64,000 nt of DNA from Gemmatimonadota bacterium (lineage in GTDB: Bacteria; Gemmatimonadota; Gemmatimonadetes; Longimicrobiales; Gaopeijiaceae): contig JAUIEJ010000002.1 of NCBI GenBank assembly GCA_030428885.1, positions 552,024 through 616,023 on the forward strand. The letters are read 5' to 3'. Positions 24,807 to 32,388 of this stretch are shown here, piece after piece. Below the pieces are notes generated by a model. The model searched no databases. It was not told the origin of the DNA and saw only the letters and a program-made list of their open reading frames with translations. The position numbers were made by a program, and so were the translations under genes. The number at the start of each line of letters is the position of its first letter. Positions within the stretch are counted from its first letter, which is position 1.

Positions 24807-27469
24807 CCGCCCCCTCTCCCCCGCCCCGAGCCGCCCGCTGGCTCGCCCGCCTGGTGGCCCGCGACCCGGCGGGCCCGGCCATTCTCGGCGACCTCCACGA
24901 AGACTTCGTGGCCCGCTGCCGCAGCCGCGGCGTGGCAGGCGCCCGGTGGTGGTACCGCCGGGAAGTCGCCGCCCTCACCCTCGACCGCGGCATCCACGCC
25001 GCCCTCGCCCCCTTTCGCAGGAACGGAACCGTGCACGATCTGATCCGACACCCGGGGTGGACCCGGGACGTGGCCCTGGCCCTCCGCCGCTTCCGCCGCG
25101 AGCCCGCCTTCGCCCTCCTCATGATCGTGGTCATCGGTCTCGGCGTGGGCGCCACCACGGCCGTCTACAGCGTGCTGCGCCCCCTCCTCCTGGCGCCCCT
25201 GCCCTTCGAGGCCCCGGACCAACTCGTCTGGATCGAAAACGACGGAAACCGCGCGAGCCTCTCGTCGGTCACGTCCCGGGCCTCCAACCTCCGGGACTTC
25301 CGGGAGTCGACCCGCTCCTTCGACGGCCTCACGGGCTACTTCGCCTTCTTCGAGCAGGCCTCGTACGCCCTGCAGGGCGACGGCCGGCCCCAGGAGCTCA
25401 CCGGGGTGGGGGTGGCCCACGACTTCCTGGACGTCCTGGGGGTGGAGCCGGCGGTGGGACGCAGCTTCTCCGTGGCCGAGGGCGCCTGGGAGGGCCCCCG
25501 AGCGGTGATTCTCTCCCACGGGCTGTGGGTGGAGCGGTTCGCCGCCGATGCGGGGGTGGTGGGCCGCTCCCTCACCCTGAACGGCGAGGCGTGGGAAGTG
25601 GTGGGCGTGCTCCCGGCCTCCTTCGACTTCAGCTCGGTGTTCAAGCCCGGCGTGACGGTGGACATGCTGGTGCCCTTCCCCATCTCCGACGAAACGGACC
25701 GCTGGGGCAACACCCTCTCCATCGTGGGGCGCCTCCGCCCCGGGGTGTCCATCGAGCAGGCCCGGGCCGACGTGGAATCGGTGCTCGGGGGACTCCGTGA
25801 AGCCCAGCCCGAGCGCTGGGGACTCGAGGCGCGGCTGTCGCCCCTCCGGGACTACGTGGCGGGCCCCTTCCGCTCCACTCTCCTCCTCCTGGCGGCGGCG
25901 GCCGGCGCGGTGATCCTTCTGGTGTGCGTCAACGTGGCCAACGTCTTCCTGGCCCGGAGCCCCCGCCGGGCCCGGGACGTGGCGGTGCGGAAGGCCCTGG
26001 GCGCCACCCGGGGGCGGATCGTGCGCCAGCTCCTGGTGGAGTCGGTGGTGCTGGCCCTGGCTGGAGGCGCGGTGGGGTTGGGCATCGCCGTCCTGGCGGC
26101 CCGGGGCGTGGCCGCCACCAACGGTGTGGACATTCCCCTGCTCCGGGACGTCCGGGTGGAGGGCACCGCCCTGGCCGTGGCCTTCCTGGCGGCCCTGATC
26201 ACGGGGGTGGCCGTGGGTCTCGTTCCCGCCCTCCGGGTGGCCGACGGCGCCGAATCGTCCACCATGCGGGCCGCGGGCCGGGGGGCGAGCCAGGGGCGGG
26301 GCACCCGGGGACTCCTGGAAGGGCTCGTGGTGGCCGAGGTGGCCCTGGCCTGCGTGCTGCTCCTGGCCGGGGGACTGTTCCTCCGAAGCTTCCGGGCCGT
26401 GCTGGAGGTGGACCTGGGCTACGAGCCCGAGGGTGCGGTGTCGTGGAAGCTGAACCCGGGGATCCCCTTCGAGAGCCGGGCCGAGATGGCGGACTTCTAT
26501 CGCCAGCTCACCGCCGAGGTGGCCGACCTCCCCGGCGCGGCCGAGGTGGGCCTCATCGACGCCCTCCCCCTGGGCAAGAACCGGAACTGGGGATTCCGGG
26601 TGGTGGGGGCCCCCGAAACCGAGGAGCCCCGGGGGCTGTTCCCCCACCTGGTGGACCCCGGGTATCGGGCCGCCATGGGCATCCCCCTCCTGGACGGGCG
26701 GGACCTGAGCTGGGACGACACGGGCGAGACCGCCCCGGTGGTCCTCATCAACCAGTCCGCCGCCGAAACGCTCTTCGGGTCCGAGAGTGCCCTGGGCCGC
26801 CAGTTGAATTCGGGCGGCAGCGAGGAGCCGTGGACCATCGTGGGCGTGGTGGCCGACGTGCGCCACGTGAGCCCCGAGGCGCCTTCGGGCATCCAGGTCT
26901 ACTTCCCCATCGCCCAGTTGTGGGGCTTCGAGACCCTGGATCTGGTGGTGCGGAGCGAGCGGAATCTCGCCGACCTGGCCCCCGCCGTGTCGGCGACCCT
27001 GGCCGAGCTCGACCCCTCCATGCCCACCCGGACCTACACCCCCCTCACGGCCTCGGTGGCCCATTCGGTCTCGCCGCGCCGCTTCACGCTCCGGATCCTG
27101 TCGGCCTTCGGCCTGGTGGCTCTGACCCTGGCCGGGCTGGGCATCTACGGCGTGCTGTCCCACTCCGTGGCGGAACGCCGGCGGGAGATCGCCATCCGCA
27201 TGGCCATGGGCGCCACCGGCGCCGAAGTGCGCCGCAGCCTGGTGGGGCGCACGCTGGTTCTGGCCCTGGCCGGCCTGGCCGTGGGCCTGGCGGTGGGACT
27301 GCCTGGGACCCGGGTGGTGGAGTCGCTCCTCTTCGGGGTGACCCCCGCCGACCCCCTCACCCTCTCGGGGCTGAGCGCTCTGCTCCTGGCGGTGGCGGCG
27401 GCGTCGGGCGCGATTCCGGCGATCCGGGCGTCCCGGACCGACTCCATGAAGGTGCTCCGCAACGAGTGA
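24803..27469 (+). CDS. ADOP-family (MacB/FtsX-like) ABC transporter permease
   Basis: An 888-residue protein starting at GTG inside the PadR stop. The N-terminal prefix domain (residues 1-85; PAGPAILGDLHEDFVARCRSRG...WWYRREV) is the 'permease prefix domain 2' type. Two MacB/FtsX modules follow: helix LLMIVVIGLGVGATTAVYSV, extracytoplasmic domain, three helices around 350-480, then a second helix near 515, a second periplasmic domain and three C-terminal helices ending PAIRASRTDSMKVLRNE. No ATPase is encoded nearby, as expected for orphan permeases. Substrate unknown. Confidence 0.9.
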   Translation: MTAPSPPPRAARWLARLVARDPAGPAILGDLHEDFVARCRSRGVAGARWWYRREVAALTLDRGIHAALAPFRRNGTVHDLIRHPGWTRDVALALRRFRREPAFALLMIVVIGLGVGATTAVYSVLRPLLLAPLPFEAPDQLVWIENDGNRASLSSVTSRASNLRDFRESTRSFDGLTGYFAFFEQASYALQGDGRPQELTGVGVAHDFLDVLGVEPAVGRSFSVAEGAWEGPRAVILSHGLWVERFAADAGVVGRSLTLNGEAWEVVGVLPASFDFSSVFKPGVTVDMLVPFPISDETDRWGNTLSIVGRLRPGVSIEQARADVESVLGGLREAQPERWGLEARLSPLRDYVAGPFRSTLLLLAAAAGAVILLVCVNVANVFLARSPRRARDVAVRKALGATRGRIVRQLLVESVVLALAGGAVGLGIAVLAARGVAATNGVDIPLLRDVRVEGTALAVAFLAALITGVAVGLVPALRVADGAESSTMRAAGRGASQGRGTRGLLEGLVVAEVALACVLLLAGGLFLRSFRAVLEVDLGYEPEGAVSWKLNPGIPFESRAEMADFYRQLTAEVADLPGAAEVGLIDALPLGKNRNWGFRVVGAPETEEPRGLFPHLVDPGYRAAMGIPLLDGRDLSWDDTGETAPVVLINQSAAETLFGSESALGRQLNSGGSEEPWTIVGVVADVRHVSPEAPSGIQVYFPIAQLWGFETLDLVVRSERNLADLAPAVSATLAELDPSMPTRTYTPLTASVAHSVSPRRFTLRILSAFGLVALTLAGLGIYGVLSHSVAERRREIAIRMAMGATGAEVRRSLVGRTLVLALAGLAVGLAVGLPGTRVVESLLFGVTPADPLTLSGLSALLLAVAAASGAIPAIRASRTDSMKVLRNE

Positions 27470-27494
27470 GTCGGGGCGGCTGGCGCCCCGGCGC

Positions 27495-28241
27495 TCAGTC
27501 CACCCCGTCGAAGATGCGGTCCCAGCGCACTTCGCGAATGAACGCGAAGGGCCGGTACGAATTGCGGTTGTAGCTGAAGTAGATGAACGACACCGTTCCC
27601 TCCACTCGCCAATCCTCCAGGAGTCCCCAGTACCGGGAGTCGTAGCTCATCTCCCGGTTGTCGCCCAGCATGAAGTAGTGGCCCTCGGGGACGATGAGGG
27701 GTCCCCAGTTGTCCCGGGTGGGACGATACGACGCCGCGTCGGCATCGGGGGCCAGGATGGAGGATTGCCACGCCATGCGCGGATCCGACTCGTCGGCCTC
27801 GGGACCGTGGCGGGTGAAGGGCTCGTCCTGGGCTTCGCCGTTGAGGTAGAGCACCTGGTCGCGCATCTCCAGGCGGTCGCCCGGGACGCCCACCAGGCGC
27901 TTCACCAGGCGGAACTCGTCGGTGTGGGGCGGATCGAACACCAGGATGTCGCCCCGCTCCGGGGACCGGTATCCGGGCACGTGGGCCTGGGAGAACGGCA
28001 GCCGCCCCCCCACCGAGGCCCGGTTCACCACCAGGAAGTCGCCCACCAGGAGGGTGTCCTCCATGGAGCCCGAGGTGATGAAGAAGGTCTGGAGCACGAA
28101 GGTGCGCAGGATCAGGAAGAAGATCACCGCCACTCCCAGGGAGCGGACGTTCTCCTTCCATCCCACCTTCTCCTCGTCGCCCCCGTCCTTCTCGCCGGCG
28201 ACCCGCCGCCGCGTCCGCTTCGTCTTCTCTTCGCCGTTCAT
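27495..28241 (-). CDS. lepB: Signal peptidase I
   Basis: A 248-residue inner-membrane protease starting at ATG 28239-28241, overlapping the LytR_C stop as ATGA. A basic N-terminal tail precedes a single membrane helix (SLGVAVIFFLILRTFVLQTFF). The catalytic Ser59 is in TSGSMEDTL and the general-base Lys114 in RLVKRLVGVPGDRLEM; the third box GDNREMSYDSRYWG is present. It is convergent with the ADOP permease. Confidence 0.95.
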   Translation of the reverse strand: MNGEEKTKRTRRRVAGEKDGGDEEKVGWKENVRSLGVAVIFFLILRTFVLQTFFITSGSMEDTLLVGDFLVVNRASVGGRLPFSQAHVPGYRSPERGDILVFDPPHTDEFRLVKRLVGVPGDRLEMRDQVLYLNGEAQDEPFTRHGPEADESDPRMAWQSSILAPDADAASYRPTRDNWGPLIVPEGHYFMLGDNREMSYDSRYWGLLEDWRVEGTVSFIYFSYNRNSYRPFAFIREVRWDRIFDGVD

Positions 28242-28792
28242 GCGCCGCCGTCGTCGTCGGTTCCGGGATCCACGAGCCGCTCGTCGGCCCGGGGGGGCTG
28301 CCCCGGCCGCTTCCGGAAGAAGCGCCGGACGTCCCACCACGGTGTGGAATCCGCGTTCGTCGCCGCCCCGACTTCGGGGCGGGGTTCCCACTCCTGTCCG
28401 AGTACTACGGTCACATCGAGGTAGAGGTTCGAATCGGGCTCGGCCAGGACCGTGCGGATGCCCAGGGCGTCGGCCACCTGGCGCGCCCGTTCCACCTGGT
28501 CGGTGCGGGCGAACACCACCGAGGAGTCCCGGGCCTGGCCGTTGCCGAAGAAGACCACGTCGAAGCCGTCGCCCCGGAGCTGGCCCGTGGCGGCCCGGGC
28601 CATGCCCGACCGACCCCCGCCGTTGAGGACCTCCACCCGCACCCGCTCGCCGGAGAGGGTGTCGGAGCGGGGACCCACGGGGAGGGTCGACCCCAGGGGG
28701 CCCTGCCACCACTGGGCCAGGGCCGAGCCCGCGAAGGCCCCCACCACCAGGACCACCACCACCACCGCTAGACCTCGGAAGCGCGCGCCCAC
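28238..28792 (-). CDS. LytR_C-domain membrane-anchored protein
   Basis: A 184-residue protein. The GTG start (28790-28792) is supported by GGAGG seven bases upstream and overlaps the end of the YqeK-like gene by 25 nt. An N-terminal membrane anchor (AVVVVVLVVGAFAGSALAQ) is followed by a LytR/CpsA/Psr C-terminal-type domain (VRVEVLNGGGRSGMARAATGQLRGDGFDVVFFGNG ... LYLDVTVVLGQEW). No LCP catalytic domain is present. The family role is not defined; cell-envelope assembly is likely. It sits between a YqeK-like protein and signal peptidase. Confidence 0.75.
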   Translation of the reverse strand: MGARFRGLAVVVVVLVVGAFAGSALAQWWQGPLGSTLPVGPRSDTLSGERVRVEVLNGGGRSGMARAATGQLRGDGFDVVFFGNGQARDSSVVFARTDQVERARQVADALGIRTVLAEPDSNLYLDVTVVLGQEWEPRPEVGAATNADSTPWWDVRRFFRKRPGQPPRADERLVDPGTDDDGGA

Positions 28793-29370
28793 GACCGGCC
28801 CTCCGCAAAGACGTTCCAGAACCGCACCGTCTCGGACCGCACGGGCCGGCGATGCTCGATGAGATGCAGCACCCGGGCCTGGACGATCTCGCCCACCACG
28901 GCGGTGCGATCGTGAGGCATGCGCTGGCGGAGGCGGGAACGCCATCCGTTGCGCAGGTCCCGTCCCGGCTCCAGGAAGTCGGCGGCGTAGAGCGAGCGCC
29001 CCGCGGCGTCGAGGTCCGGATGCCCCAGGGTGTGATACGCCACCGCCAGGAGAAGGGCCTCGTCGTCGACGCCGTCGCGGCGGAGGAGGACGGCGGCGCC
29101 GGGCCCGTGGAGCACCGGGTCGGGGAGGTCCGCGAGTTCGGGGCCCACCAGGTCCCGCAGTGTGTCCGCGTCCATGCCCTTCACGGCGTCGTGGAGGAAC
29201 CCCAGGGCCACCTGGCGCTCCCGGGTCCGGGGGTCCAATCCCTCGGCGCGGGCCCAGCGGTCCAGCAGTTCGGCTACCCGCCCCATGTGGGCGACCCGCT
29301 TGTCGCTGGCCCGGGCCCAGGAGGGCAGATCGCCCCGGGCCGCCGCCGCCACCACCGGGTGGAGCGTCAT
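28768..29370 (-). CDS. YqeK-like HD-domain hydrolase
   Basis: A 200-residue HD protein: HMGRVAELLDRWARAEG, LGFLHDAVKGM (HD pair), HGPGAAVLL, LAVAYHTLGHPDLDAAGRSLYAADFLEPGR. These match the YqeK family of symmetrical Ap4A hydrolases, usually encoded beside nadD and rsfS. Here a LytR_C protein follows, as is common in that neighbourhood, although nadD is not in the window. The final Lys/AD-EP-R signature supports the assignment. Confidence 0.8.
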   Translation of the reverse strand: MTLHPVVAAAARGDLPSWARASDKRVAHMGRVAELLDRWARAEGLDPRTRERQVALGFLHDAVKGMDADTLRDLVGPELADLPDPVLHGPGAAVLLRRDGVDDEALLLAVAYHTLGHPDLDAAGRSLYAADFLEPGRDLRNGWRSRLRQRMPHDRTAVVGEIVQARVLHLIEHRRPVRSETVRFWNVFAEGRSWARASEV

Positions 29371-29470
29371 CGGTGAGCCCGGGACGCGGGGGCACGGAGC
29401 GGGGTCACGGGCGACGGGCGAGCGGAGAAAGGCGAAGGAGATGGGTGGACCGGGCCGGGGGCCGCGGACG

Positions 29471-31162
29471 ATGTTACCGGCATTCGCCCCGCTCCGCTAC
29501 CTCCCCTCCCCCCTCCTTTCCCCCTGCCCGGAGGCCCCTCTGCGCTGGGACGCCCCCCTCCTCGCGGTTCTGGCCCGGACCCTCGACACCCGGTTCCAGG
29601 ACGCCCGCCTCCGGGCCGTGGCGCCGGACTTCGAGGGGCGCCGATTCACCCTCTATTTCCGGGAGGCCACGCTCCTGATCCGGCTCCACCCCCGGGAGGC
29701 CGGCGTATTCGTCCTGGACGCCGCCGAGCCCCCCGACACCGCACGACCCCTGGCGGCCCGCCTTCGGTCCGTGGCGGCCCCCGCCGACGACCGGGTCACG
29801 ATCTTCCGGTTCCTCCGGGTTCGGGGACGCCCCGCCGAGGTGGACCTGGTGGTGGAGTGGATCACCAATCGGCACAACCTGGCCCTCACCGAGGGGCCCG
29901 AGCGCACCATCCGGCTCCTCTTCCAGACCCGGGAGGGCGAGCGCCCCCTGCGCCAGGGGCATCCCTACGCCCTTCCCCTGCCGTCGCCCCGGGAGGGCGT
30001 CGACGAGGCGGTGACGGCGGACCGGTGGAGGGCGGTGGTGGAGGCGGAGGGATCGAGGGGCGAGCGACGGCGCCGCCTCCTGTCGACCTTCGCCTGGACG
30101 TCGCCCCTGAACGCCGGCCCCCTTCTCGAGGCCGACCCCGCCGACGGATGGCGCCTCTGGTGCGCCCTGGGGGAGGTGGCCCGGGGCGAACGCCCCCCCA
30201 CGGCGGTGGTGCTGGAGACGGACCGGGGCCTCCAACCCTACCCCCTCCCCCTCCCCGGCGTCGTGCACCACCCCGCCGGCGATCTCCTGACGGCGGTGGC
30301 CCGGGCCGCCGACGCCGATCGGGAGGCCCCCTCGCCCACCCTCCTGCCCTCGGCGCTCCTGGATCGGCTGGAGGGCCGCGTCGAGGCCCTCCGGGTGAGG
30401 TGCGCCCGCCTGGAGGAGCAGGTGGCGGGGCTGGACGACCCCGACCGGGTCCAGGCCCTGGGCGACCTGCTCCTGGCCCGCTTCCACGAGGTGCCCCAGG
30501 GGCAGCCGTCGGTGCGCCTCACCGATTTCGCCGGGGAGAGCGTGGAGGTGGAGCTCGACCCCACCCTGGCCCCCGACGCCAACGCCCGGGCCTACTACGA
30601 CGAAGCCGCCCGGATCCGCCGGGCCCGGGAGCGTCTGCCGGGCCTCATGGCCGGCGCCCGAGCCGCCTGGGACGCAGCCCGGGAGCTCCTGGACCGGGCC
30701 CGGGGGGGCGAGGCCACCCGGGGCGAGGTGGAGGCCGCCCTTCCCGACGAGGGCACGGGCCCCGACGACGGCGCCCCCACCCTGCCCTATCGCCGCTACC
30801 GATCCAGCGGCGGGCTCGAGATCCGGGTGGGTCGGGGCGCGAAGCGCAACGACGACCTGACCTTTCGCCATTCGGCGCCCGACGACATCTGGCTCCACGC
30901 CCGGGACACCGCCGGGGCCCACGTGATCCTCCGGTGGGACCAGGCCGACAATCCCCCGGCCCGGGACCTGGCCGAAGCAGCGGTCCTGGCCGCCCTGGGC
31001 TCCCGGGCCCGCACCTCCGGGAGCGTCCCGGTGGACTGGACCCGGCGCAAGTACGTGCGGAAGCCCCGGAAGTCCCCGCCCGGCCTGGTGCTGCCCGACC
31101 GGGTCAAGACGGTGTTCGTGGAGCCCGACCCGGAGGTGGAAAGGCGGCTGCGGGAGGACTAG
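29471..31162 (+). CDS. RqcH/NFACT-family protein (ribosome quality control, fibronectin-binding-A-like)
   Basis: A 563-residue protein from ATG 29471 (MLPAFAPLRYLPSP); an ATG at 29441 is an alternative start. The NFACT-N domain carries the Asp107-Arg108 pair (PADDRVTIFRF) that aligns with the tRNA-binding DR of B. subtilis RqcH, followed by WITNRHNLALTE. The coiled-coil arm spans about 295-340 and 400-435. The NFACT-R domain has GRGAKRNDDLTFRHSAPDDIWLHARDTAGAHVILR and RRKYVRKPRKSPPGLV. In other bacteria RqcH adds C-terminal alanine tails to stalled nascent chains; function here is inferred. Confidence 0.88.
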   Translation: MLPAFAPLRYLPSPLLSPCPEAPLRWDAPLLAVLARTLDTRFQDARLRAVAPDFEGRRFTLYFREATLLIRLHPREAGVFVLDAAEPPDTARPLAARLRSVAAPADDRVTIFRFLRVRGRPAEVDLVVEWITNRHNLALTEGPERTIRLLFQTREGERPLRQGHPYALPLPSPREGVDEAVTADRWRAVVEAEGSRGERRRRLLSTFAWTSPLNAGPLLEADPADGWRLWCALGEVARGERPPTAVVLETDRGLQPYPLPLPGVVHHPAGDLLTAVARAADADREAPSPTLLPSALLDRLEGRVEALRVRCARLEEQVAGLDDPDRVQALGDLLLARFHEVPQGQPSVRLTDFAGESVEVELDPTLAPDANARAYYDEAARIRRARERLPGLMAGARAAWDAARELLDRARGGEATRGEVEAALPDEGTGPDDGAPTLPYRRYRSSGGLEIRVGRGAKRNDDLTFRHSAPDDIWLHARDTAGAHVILRWDQADNPPARDLAEAAVLAALGSRARTSGSVPVDWTRRKYVRKPRKSPPGLVLPDRVKTVFVEPDPEVERRLRED

Positions 31163-31190
31163 GCTGTCGCTGTTCGGGCTGGGTGAGACA

Positions 31191-31215
31191 GAAACGTCCC
31201 CCTGGGGGGCGTTTC
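31191..31215. terminator. Strong inverted repeat downstream of the NFACT gene
   Basis: GAAACGTCCCCC and GGGGGGCGTTTC pair over about 10-12 positions (one G-T) around a very short loop, 29 nt after the stop codon. No T-run follows on either strand, so it may be an RNA-stabilising or factor-assisted end rather than a classic intrinsic terminator. It separates this gene from the convergent trp operon. Confidence 0.45.
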
Positions 31216-31268
31216 ACCCTGGATCGAGTCGATGGCTCGACCCGACACCGGGGTGGGGTGGCCGAAAC

Positions 31269-31430
31269 GCGACAATCGCGGGCCGCAGCGGAGCCGGTTG
31301 TCGCAAACCGGGCGGGTCTTCGTCGGTATGGAGACAATCGCGGTGGCCGGCGTCGCGGCGGTTGTCGCGGATCGACCCGGAAACCGTCACGAATCGGACA
31401 ATCGTCCCCGGGATCGGGGGCGATTGTCGC
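31269..31430. repeat. Cluster of three REP-like hairpins sharing GACAATCG/CGRTTGTC arms
   Basis: Three imperfect palindromes follow each other in the intergenic region: arms at 31269-31278/31295-31304 (GCGACAATCG / CGGTTGTCGC), 31333-31340/31359-31366 (GACAATCG / CGGTTGTC), and 31397-31404/31421-31428 (GACAATCG / CGATTGTC, extended by CCCC/GGGG). Spacing is about 64 nt from one to the next. The arms are conserved while the loops differ, which is typical of mobile extragenic palindromes. They do not look like CRISPR repeats. Confidence 0.65.
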
Positions 31431-31583
31431 ATTTCTGACAGCGGGGGTTGGGATGCGGCGCCGGCGACGAGCACGCAGGCGGGCAACCGGGCCTCCTCGG
31501 GTCGTGGTCGCCTCCGGGACGTACTCGGGTCGTCGACCCCCCTGTCGCGGCTACTCAGGAACAGGACAGACCAGCGCCGGCGG

Positions 31584-32378
31584 TCAGTCCGCCCCGTCCA
31601 TGGCGCCGCGGAGCGCGGCCACGAACGCCGCCGCCCCCTCCACGCCCCCGGCCTCCAGGCGCTGGACCAGCGCCGACCCCACCACCACCCCGTCGGCCAC
31701 CTCCGCCACGGCCCGAGCCTGGTCGGGGGTGCTGATGCCGAAGCCCACGGCCACCGGGAGCCCGACTCGGGCCCGGAGGCGATCCACCTCGTCGGCCAGC
31801 TCGGTCCGGAGTTCGGCCCGGGCCCCGGTGACGCCGGTGCGGGAGATGTAGTAGAGGAAGCCCCGTCCCCCCTGGGCCACCAGGCCGATCCGTGCGTCGG
31901 GTGTGGTGGGTGCCAGGAGCCGGATGGGGTCGAGCCCGGCCCGGGCCAGGGCGCCCTCGAGTTCCGGGTCGCTCCCCGCCGGAAGATCGGTGAGGAGGAT
32001 CCCGTCGGCACCGGCCTCCGCCGCATCGCGGCAGAACGCCTCCATCCCGTAGTGGTAGACGGGGTTCAGGTAGGTGAAGAGCACCAGCGGCGTGTCGCGC
32101 GCGGCCCGGAAGGCCCGGACCATCTCCAGCACCCGGGCCACGGTCACCCCGTTCTCCAGGGCCCGGAACGACGACGCCTGGATCGTGGGACCGTCGGCCA
32201 GGGGGTCGGAAAACGGCACGCCGAGCTCGATGACGTCGGCCCCGGCGTCGGCCAGGGCCTCCAGCAGCGGACCGGTGGTGTCGAGCTCGGGGAAGCCGGC
32301 GGTGACGTAGGGCACGAGGGCCGCTCGTCCCTCGGCCGCCCGCTCCGAGAAGCGGCGGGTGATGCGCGACGCGGTCAT
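31584..32378 (-). CDS. trpA: Tryptophan synthase alpha chain
   Basis: A 264-residue TIM barrel that cleaves indole-3-glycerol phosphate. The catalytic Glu and Asp are in DVIELGVPFSDPLADGPTIQ; the phosphate loop GFGISTP and the motif ISRTGVTGAR are present. It lies 10 nt downstream of the HD-GYP gene and is thus separated from trpB by two unrelated genes in the same direction. Confidence 0.96.
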   Translation of the reverse strand: MTASRITRRFSERAAEGRAALVPYVTAGFPELDTTGPLLEALADAGADVIELGVPFSDPLADGPTIQASSFRALENGVTVARVLEMVRAFRAARDTPLVLFTYLNPVYHYGMEAFCRDAAEAGADGILLTDLPAGSDPELEGALARAGLDPIRLLAPTTPDARIGLVAQGGRGFLYYISRTGVTGARAELRTELADEVDRLRARVGLPVAVGFGISTPDQARAVAEVADGVVVGSALVQRLEAGGVEGAAAFVAALRGAMDGAD

Positions 32379-32388
32379 GCGAGAGGGA

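Larger units (their letters stand above)
31163..31583. other. Noncoding region between convergent NFACT gene and trpA
   Basis: This 421-nt stretch has no convincing gene. It contains the 25-nt inverted repeat at 31191-31215 and the three REP-like hairpins at 31269-31430. The remainder (31431-31583) shows no recognisable element. Confidence 0.6.

Noticed and set aside
28429..28440. tRNA T-loop-like GGTTCGAATC sequence
   Set aside because: It lies inside the LytR_C coding sequence on the other strand and has no flanking acceptor or anticodon stems.
31269..31430. CRISPR array
   Set aside because: The repeated units are hairpin arms of about 8-10 bp with variable loops, only three copies, and no cas genes are nearby.
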